NCBI GenBank assembly: GCA_009602725.1
Contig: WELB01000159.1
Location: 177,550 to 228,021, forward strand
Direction: 5' to 3'
DNA length: 50,472 bases
Source: Spirogloea muscicola
Taxonomy: Eukaryota > Streptophyta > Zygnematophyceae > Spirogloeales > Spirogloeaceae
A model generated the notes under the pieces. The model ran no database searches. It worked only from the letters and a program-made list of their open reading frames with translations, and was not told the origin of the DNA. Positions 46,111-50,472 of this stretch are shown piece by piece; the first letter of the stretch is position 1, and every line of letters begins with the position of its first letter. A program made the translations under genes and the position numbers.

Positions 46111-46582
46111 AAAAGCGTGGCTCCGAGAGGGCGGCGTTGACGAGCACCCCGTGGGCTCCGAGCGACGCGGGGAACCAGCCGATGGCCCGACGCTCCCCAG
46201 GCGCCCGAAAACGGTCCGCCCTTCCCTATCGCCCGACGATCTGAGGCCAGGGGGGGGGCGCCAGGCGCCGATCGCGGCCGTCCGGCGCCGGCACACTGGA
46301 CGCGTGGCGCGCCGCCGGCGCGCGATGCGTCCGACGTGGCGTGGGGAGGAGGGAGGGAGGAGAGAGGTCGGGTAGCTTTTGTGTCCGCCGCGCCCCTGCC
46401 CTGATCACCGGCCGCGCCCGCGCCCGCCGCCGCCGCCGCCGCCGCGATTTGCGGAGCTCGCGGCGGCTGCGGCGCGAGGAGTGGCGGGGCGAGTGACGCC
46501 GTGCCTGAGAGACGCTCAGCTCCAGCTCGTCGGTGGAAGGGCGCCCGGGGCCGCCGCCACCGCTGCCGCCGCCGCGGCCGCA

Positions 46583-48735
46583 ATGGCGGAGCCCCCCAAG
46601 CGGTCCGCGGCGGGCGCGGCGTGGTCGGCGTCGAAGCCGTTCATCAACGGCGGGCTGGCCGGCATGGGCGCCACCTGCGTCATCCAGCCGGTCGACATGG
46701 TCAAGGTCCGGCACGAGCTCCGCCACTGGCCGGCCATGGATCTCGCTACGACGAGACGGCCGGGGCCTCTGATCAGCCCCTTTGCCGCTGGCGCGCGATC
46801 CACCGCCGCAGGTCAGGATCCAGCTCGGCCAGGGTTCCTTCACGCAGGTCACGCAGAACGTGCTCAAGAACGATGGAGTCTCCGGCTTCTACAAGGTGCG
46901 CTGCCACCATCTAATCAGCGCCATCACCTTGCTGTTGCTGTGGCCGCTGGAGCCGAGTCGCGGCTCAGAAGGCATCTCGCCAGCAGACAGCAAGTCCATT
47001 GCGCAATTAGGCAGCCATAGCGGCCATCATCCCGCAAGTTGTACCAATGATGGAGCAGCTGCTTGCTTGGCTGCTGAGGCTGATGGACGCCATGCCGGGT
47101 GGTGGGGTTCCCGCTGGGCTGAACGTCGCCCGCCACAGGGCCTCTCTGCTGGGCTGCTCCGCCAGGCTACCTACACGACTGCGCGCCTGGGGAGCTTCCG
47201 GTCAGTCGCTGCATCTCTGCCTGGCCATGGGGTTGGTGCTACGGCCTTTGCGCACCACCACTGATTAGCGGACTGTGAGCACGTCCACGACAATTTGGGA
47301 TGTCCTGCAAGCATAGCCAATGGCGGCTGGAAGAGGCTCGGATGACTCCTGCTTCTACAGCTACTGCAGCAGTTTGCTGACGTGCGTGTGGGGCATGGTG
47401 GCGCTCTCCTTCTGCAGAGCATTGACATGGTTGCCTGGCTGCTGCAGGCTCCTGACGGCCAAGGCCGTCGCTGCCAACGACGGCAAACCCCTGCCGCTGT
47501 ACCAGAAGGCCGTCTGCGGCCTGACAGCGGGTGCAATAGGCGCCGTGGTGGGCAGCCCTGCAGACCTGGCGCTCATCCGCATGCAATCTGACTCCACACT
47601 GCCCATGGCACAGCGCCGCCACTACCAGAATGCATTCCATGCCCTGTACCGTATAGCAGCCGACGAGGGCGTATTGGCGCTCTGGAAAGGGGCAGGCCCC
47701 ACCGTTGTCCGGGCCATGGCACTCAACATGGGCATGCTTGCGTCATATGATCAAAGCGTGGAGTTCTTCCGTGACAACCTGGGCACTGGCGAGATAACTA
47801 CCGTGATTGGTGAGCAGGAGTGCCATGCCTGCCTGTGATTTTGGCCAGCAGTTCAAGCACCTCAAGCTAGTAAAGGGTTTTGGGTATAAGCCAATGACCC
47901 ACAGCTCCATTGAAGTGTTGGTCTGATGTGCAGGACTTTGCGCTCCTATGAAGACCTGAAACATGTGTTGTAGAGCTGGAAAGATCTCATCAGAGCATGT
48001 GACAACATAAACCTGCAGAACAATGTGTGCATTATAGGCTCATATAGGAGAAGGACAGTCCTGTACTCCTTTCCTGCGTGTAGGAGCTAAGGGCCTCCAT
48101 CTCGCTTCCTTGGATCCTCAGGCGCCAGCTCCATATCAGGCTTCTTCGCAGCTGCGTGCAGCCTGCCTTTTGACTATGTGAAGACACAAATCCAGAAGAT
48201 GCAGCCAGGGCCGGATGGAAAGTTGCCATACTCAGGATCGCTCGACTGCGCTGCCAAGACCCTCGCAAGCGGCGGGCCCCTCAAATTCTACACGGGCTTT
48301 GGCACCTACTGTGTCCGGATTGCGCCCCATGTGATGGTGAGATCTTCGCTCATTGTGTTGCCAAAGTACTAGAACTAGTGAGATGCTTACGCCAGAAGTG
48401 ATTGTGACCTGCAACGTTAGGCGGGACCATACAGTTAGCTCGTCATGATTAGGGCAGTTGCCTACATTGTACGGGCCATCACACCATGTAGAGTGAAGCA
48501 AGTTGGGCAATCAATCACTGCAAGACACACCACCCTAGAGGACCACTTCTGGAGTACCTTGACCAAAGCAGGTGCAGCTCGTCGCGTCTGCTCCAGTCGG
48601 CAGTGTGTACAGGCTGCTGGGGCTTGCTGGACGCTGGAGTATTCACAATTCTGTCATGTGTGGGTACGCCCCTTGCAGATGACCTGGATTTTCCTCAACC
48701 AGATTGGGAAGCTGCAGAAACAGATTGGCATCTAG
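46583..48735 (+). CDS. DTC: Mitochondrial dicarboxylate/tricarboxylate carrier (2-oxoglutarate/malate type)
   Basis: Inner-membrane antiporter exchanging 2-oxoglutarate, malate, citrate and related acids. Six exons join in phase: 46583-46705, 46812-46895, 47139-47200, 47448-47809, 48122-48336, 48679-48735. The product is 300 residues (Arabidopsis DTC 298). The three carrier repeats carry 'PVDMVKVRIQLGQG' (residues 36-49), 'SPADLALIRMQSD' and 'LPFDYVKTQIQKMQPG'. 'YTTARLGSF' and 'ALNMGMLASYDQS' are typical of DTC/OGC. The ATG at 46583 follows an Ala-coding CCG run; in-frame upstream sequence is low-complexity. Confidence 0.95.
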
Positions 48736-49826
48736 TGCGTCACTTGAGTTATGCTGGCTTGTCAACAGCCGCGGTTCTTGGTGGTGGTCTCCTCAGCGGC
48801 TTCTTCTGCTCATTGCAGTCTACCGTCTACACCCAGCTTGACCCTTAATCTTTGAGATCCTTGAATCTGCTCTTTAGCAGCGTCACAGAGTAGACGCCTT
48901 TGTGCCAACCCTTGCTTTTGCCGACGAGAGGTGCTCAATTAGCAGAGTTTGCCCCCAGCGTAATTCGTTCATTATTGGCAGAGCCACCTCTTGTCTTGCG
49001 CTGCTTTCTCTGCTCATTCCTCAATCCACAGGCATTGGAGCTCTTCCGTACTGTCTGTATTTGGTTGTCTACTTCACCAATGGCATGTCACGATACAAAG
49101 CTCGGGTGCGTTTCCTCGATTAGACCGAGGGCCTTATAAAAGCTTGCTGGCAGCTGTGCCAAATGGGTAAGGCTGCAGCTGCTTTCATGCAAGATGAGAA
49201 AGGGGTCCCATGGCTTTGAGGTACTCGTGGTTCTCAACACCAAGGCTGCAGCTAATAATTTCAAGTACCTCAGTCTTGCATGGCTAGTCCTGGCAGTGAC
49301 ACTGCTTCTCCAAGTTCACTGCAGCCAGGCTGCCAAGGGTGTCCTCTGTAGAGGCCTCACTAGGACTGCTTTGAGATTATGAGCTCCACGACTCCTGTGA
49401 GTATCATATATATCAACGATATCATCGTGTATTGTGGAGTGAATATGGCAAGCATGCACGGGTGGCGCCATCATCAGCTTCTGTGTCCCTCAAGGTCAGA
49501 GACAGTTGAACATGACATCACAATGCTATATATAGCTATGTCACCTCATATATGAATTGTTGCCTTGGCAACGGCACAAAATCATATGAGTAACAAGCGG
49601 CCAACTCGCTGCAGAAAATTGAGGTATTACTTCATAAATGCTGTACTGCCTAATGTTTGAATGCTGCCTTGGCAATGGCCCAAAATCAGATGAGCAACAA
49701 GCGGCAAACTTGCTGCAGAAAAATGAGGTGCACGTAGCTGAGTATCGTGTAGAATGTACAACACAAAATTCTGCTTTGAAAGTCGGAGCAGTGGCTACGT
49801 CGGCGGCAGTGGCGGGGTGGCATGCT
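48736..49826. other. Convergent intergenic region with a short direct duplication
   Basis: This is the 3' flank of DTC and COX17. No gene recognised; small hydrophobic open frames near 48750-48850 and 48950-49120 lack support. A diverged direct repeat of about 65 bp lies at 49561-49625 and 49665-49729. Confidence 0.5.
49561..49729. repeat. Diverged direct repeat, period 104 bp
   Basis: Two copies of about 65 bp start 'tgccttggcaa' and end 'gcagaaaa-tgaggt', offset by 104 bp, with roughly ten differences. They are next to the COX17 3' end; no function known. Confidence 0.8.
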
Positions 49827-50443
49827 TCAGACCCGAAAGCCTTCGGAGCGGAGGCAGGCCTTGTGCGCTTCGATGAGCCGTCGGCACTCCTCAGCCTCCT
49901 GGCCGCGCTCGGCGACGCACTCGTCGCGCGCGCGCTTTGTCTTAGGACAAGCGCAGCAGATCTTCTTCTTGGTCATCGGGTTGGAGCTCTCAGAGCCTGC
50001 GCAGTGATGGGGCAGTGGATGTTGATCCAAGCTTTCTGCGCAGACTCAGCTGTAAGCTGCTTAGTGCGACCAGTTCCTTACTGAAAACCGCGGGTTTGCC
50101 AGCGCTGCTGAACCCTGTTGCATCGCAGGGTCGGGCTCGTGGCCAGGGTTCGACACGGAGCCAAGCGCTTCCTCAGTGGCAGAGTCATGGTGGAGACGAT
50201 TTAGCGTTTGTGGGTGCCCAGATGAAGGCTAGAGCAGGGCAGGTCGAGGCAAAGTGGAGGGATCTGGGAAGAGGTAAGCGGAGGAGGAGGAGGGGGGGGG
50301 GGGCGGAGGCCTCGTGGGAGGGCCCTTCTGTGTCTTGGTTTCTAGTGGGAATTGGAGTCACCTTGCGTTGGCGTCGGCGTCGGCCCCGGCAGGGCGGCGG
50401 CGGCCGCCAGTGGAGCTCCCTCCGAGCGCGCCGGCTCGAACAT
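49827..50443 (-). CDS. COX17: Cytochrome c oxidase copper chaperone COX17
   Basis: Delivers copper in the intermembrane space to SCO1 and COX11 for cytochrome c oxidase assembly. Two minus-strand exons join in phase 1: 50362-50443 (ATG at 50443) and 49827-49996. The product is 83 residues. The copper-binding 'KKKICCACPKTKRARDEC' carries the CC pair, and the twin CX9C pattern is intact (CPKTKRARDEC and CRRLIEAHKAC). The end 'LRSEGFRV' is typical. The N-terminal exon is a variable Ala/Pro-rich extension. The 5' leader is CGG-rich and runs off the window. A G/GGA run lies in the intron near 50279-50303. Confidence 0.95.
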
Positions 50444-50472
50444 GGCCGCCAGCGGCAGCGGCGGCGGCGGCG

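Noticed and set aside
48601-49123. Hydrophobic plus-strand open frames around and after the last DTC exon
   Set aside because: One overlaps the real exon in another frame; the others lack splice sites and family resemblance.

Overview
This 50.5 kb window is nuclear DNA from a green-lineage eukaryote, most likely a streptophyte (a charophyte alga or close relative). The evidence is many short exons with GT-AG introns, CGG-rich gene starts, and a set of plant-type genes: cycloartenol synthase, the trifunctional UDP-rhamnose synthase RHM, the plant mitochondrial dicarboxylate/tricarboxylate carrier, a plant-type NAD-isocitrate dehydrogenase regulatory subunit and a DRB2/3/5-type double-stranded RNA-binding protein. 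The last of these is the main reason I favour streptophytes over chlorophytes; the species cannot be told from the sequence. Gene models were assembled by hand from splice signals, reading phase and remembered family sequences, and the phases close in nine complete genes plus a small zinc-ribbon gene.

Layout: 1-2560 is a field of dispersed repeats with a fold-back pair. NDUFA2 (complex I) follows at 2806-3407 (+), then about 2.9 kb without a recognisable gene. KATNB1 (katanin p80, 15 exons) is at 6324-10859 (+). A small double zinc-ribbon gene is at 12411-13235 (-), against an assembly gap (13264-13784) and another repeat block to about 14560. RHM (12 exons) is at 15815-19479 (-), divergent from an unidentified coiled-coil gene at about 20666-22160 (+). 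After a repeat block come NAD-IDH regulatory subunit (23500-26211, +), CUL3 (26848-30678, -) convergent with it, a GGC-rich divergent promoter containing a second gap (30907-31154), and cycloartenol synthase (32057-37404, +, 18 exons).

The DRB2-like gene (39384-41294, -), a PhoD phosphatase fragment lacking both ends (41490-42801, -), a DUF4864-like gene (about 43024-44689, +) and an unidentified minus-strand candidate (about 44846-45618) form a tight cluster. A repeat block leads to the dicarboxylate/tricarboxylate carrier DTC (46583-48735, +) and COX17 (49827-50443, -) at the window edge.

The genes are ordinary housekeeping functions without operon logic: mitochondrial metabolism (NDUFA2, IDH, DTC, COX17), sterol and cell-wall sugar synthesis (CAS, RHM), microtubule severing, ubiquitin ligation and RNA silencing. 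I found no CRISPR, viral or secondary-metabolite system. The most unusual signals are a 29-bp perfect hairpin across the KATNB1 exon 14 splice acceptor, a local concentration of five apparent GC-AG introns between 33.6 and 44.5 kb, the two-ended truncation of the PhoD gene, and a repeat family that includes a fold-back arrangement with an exact 32-mer present three times.
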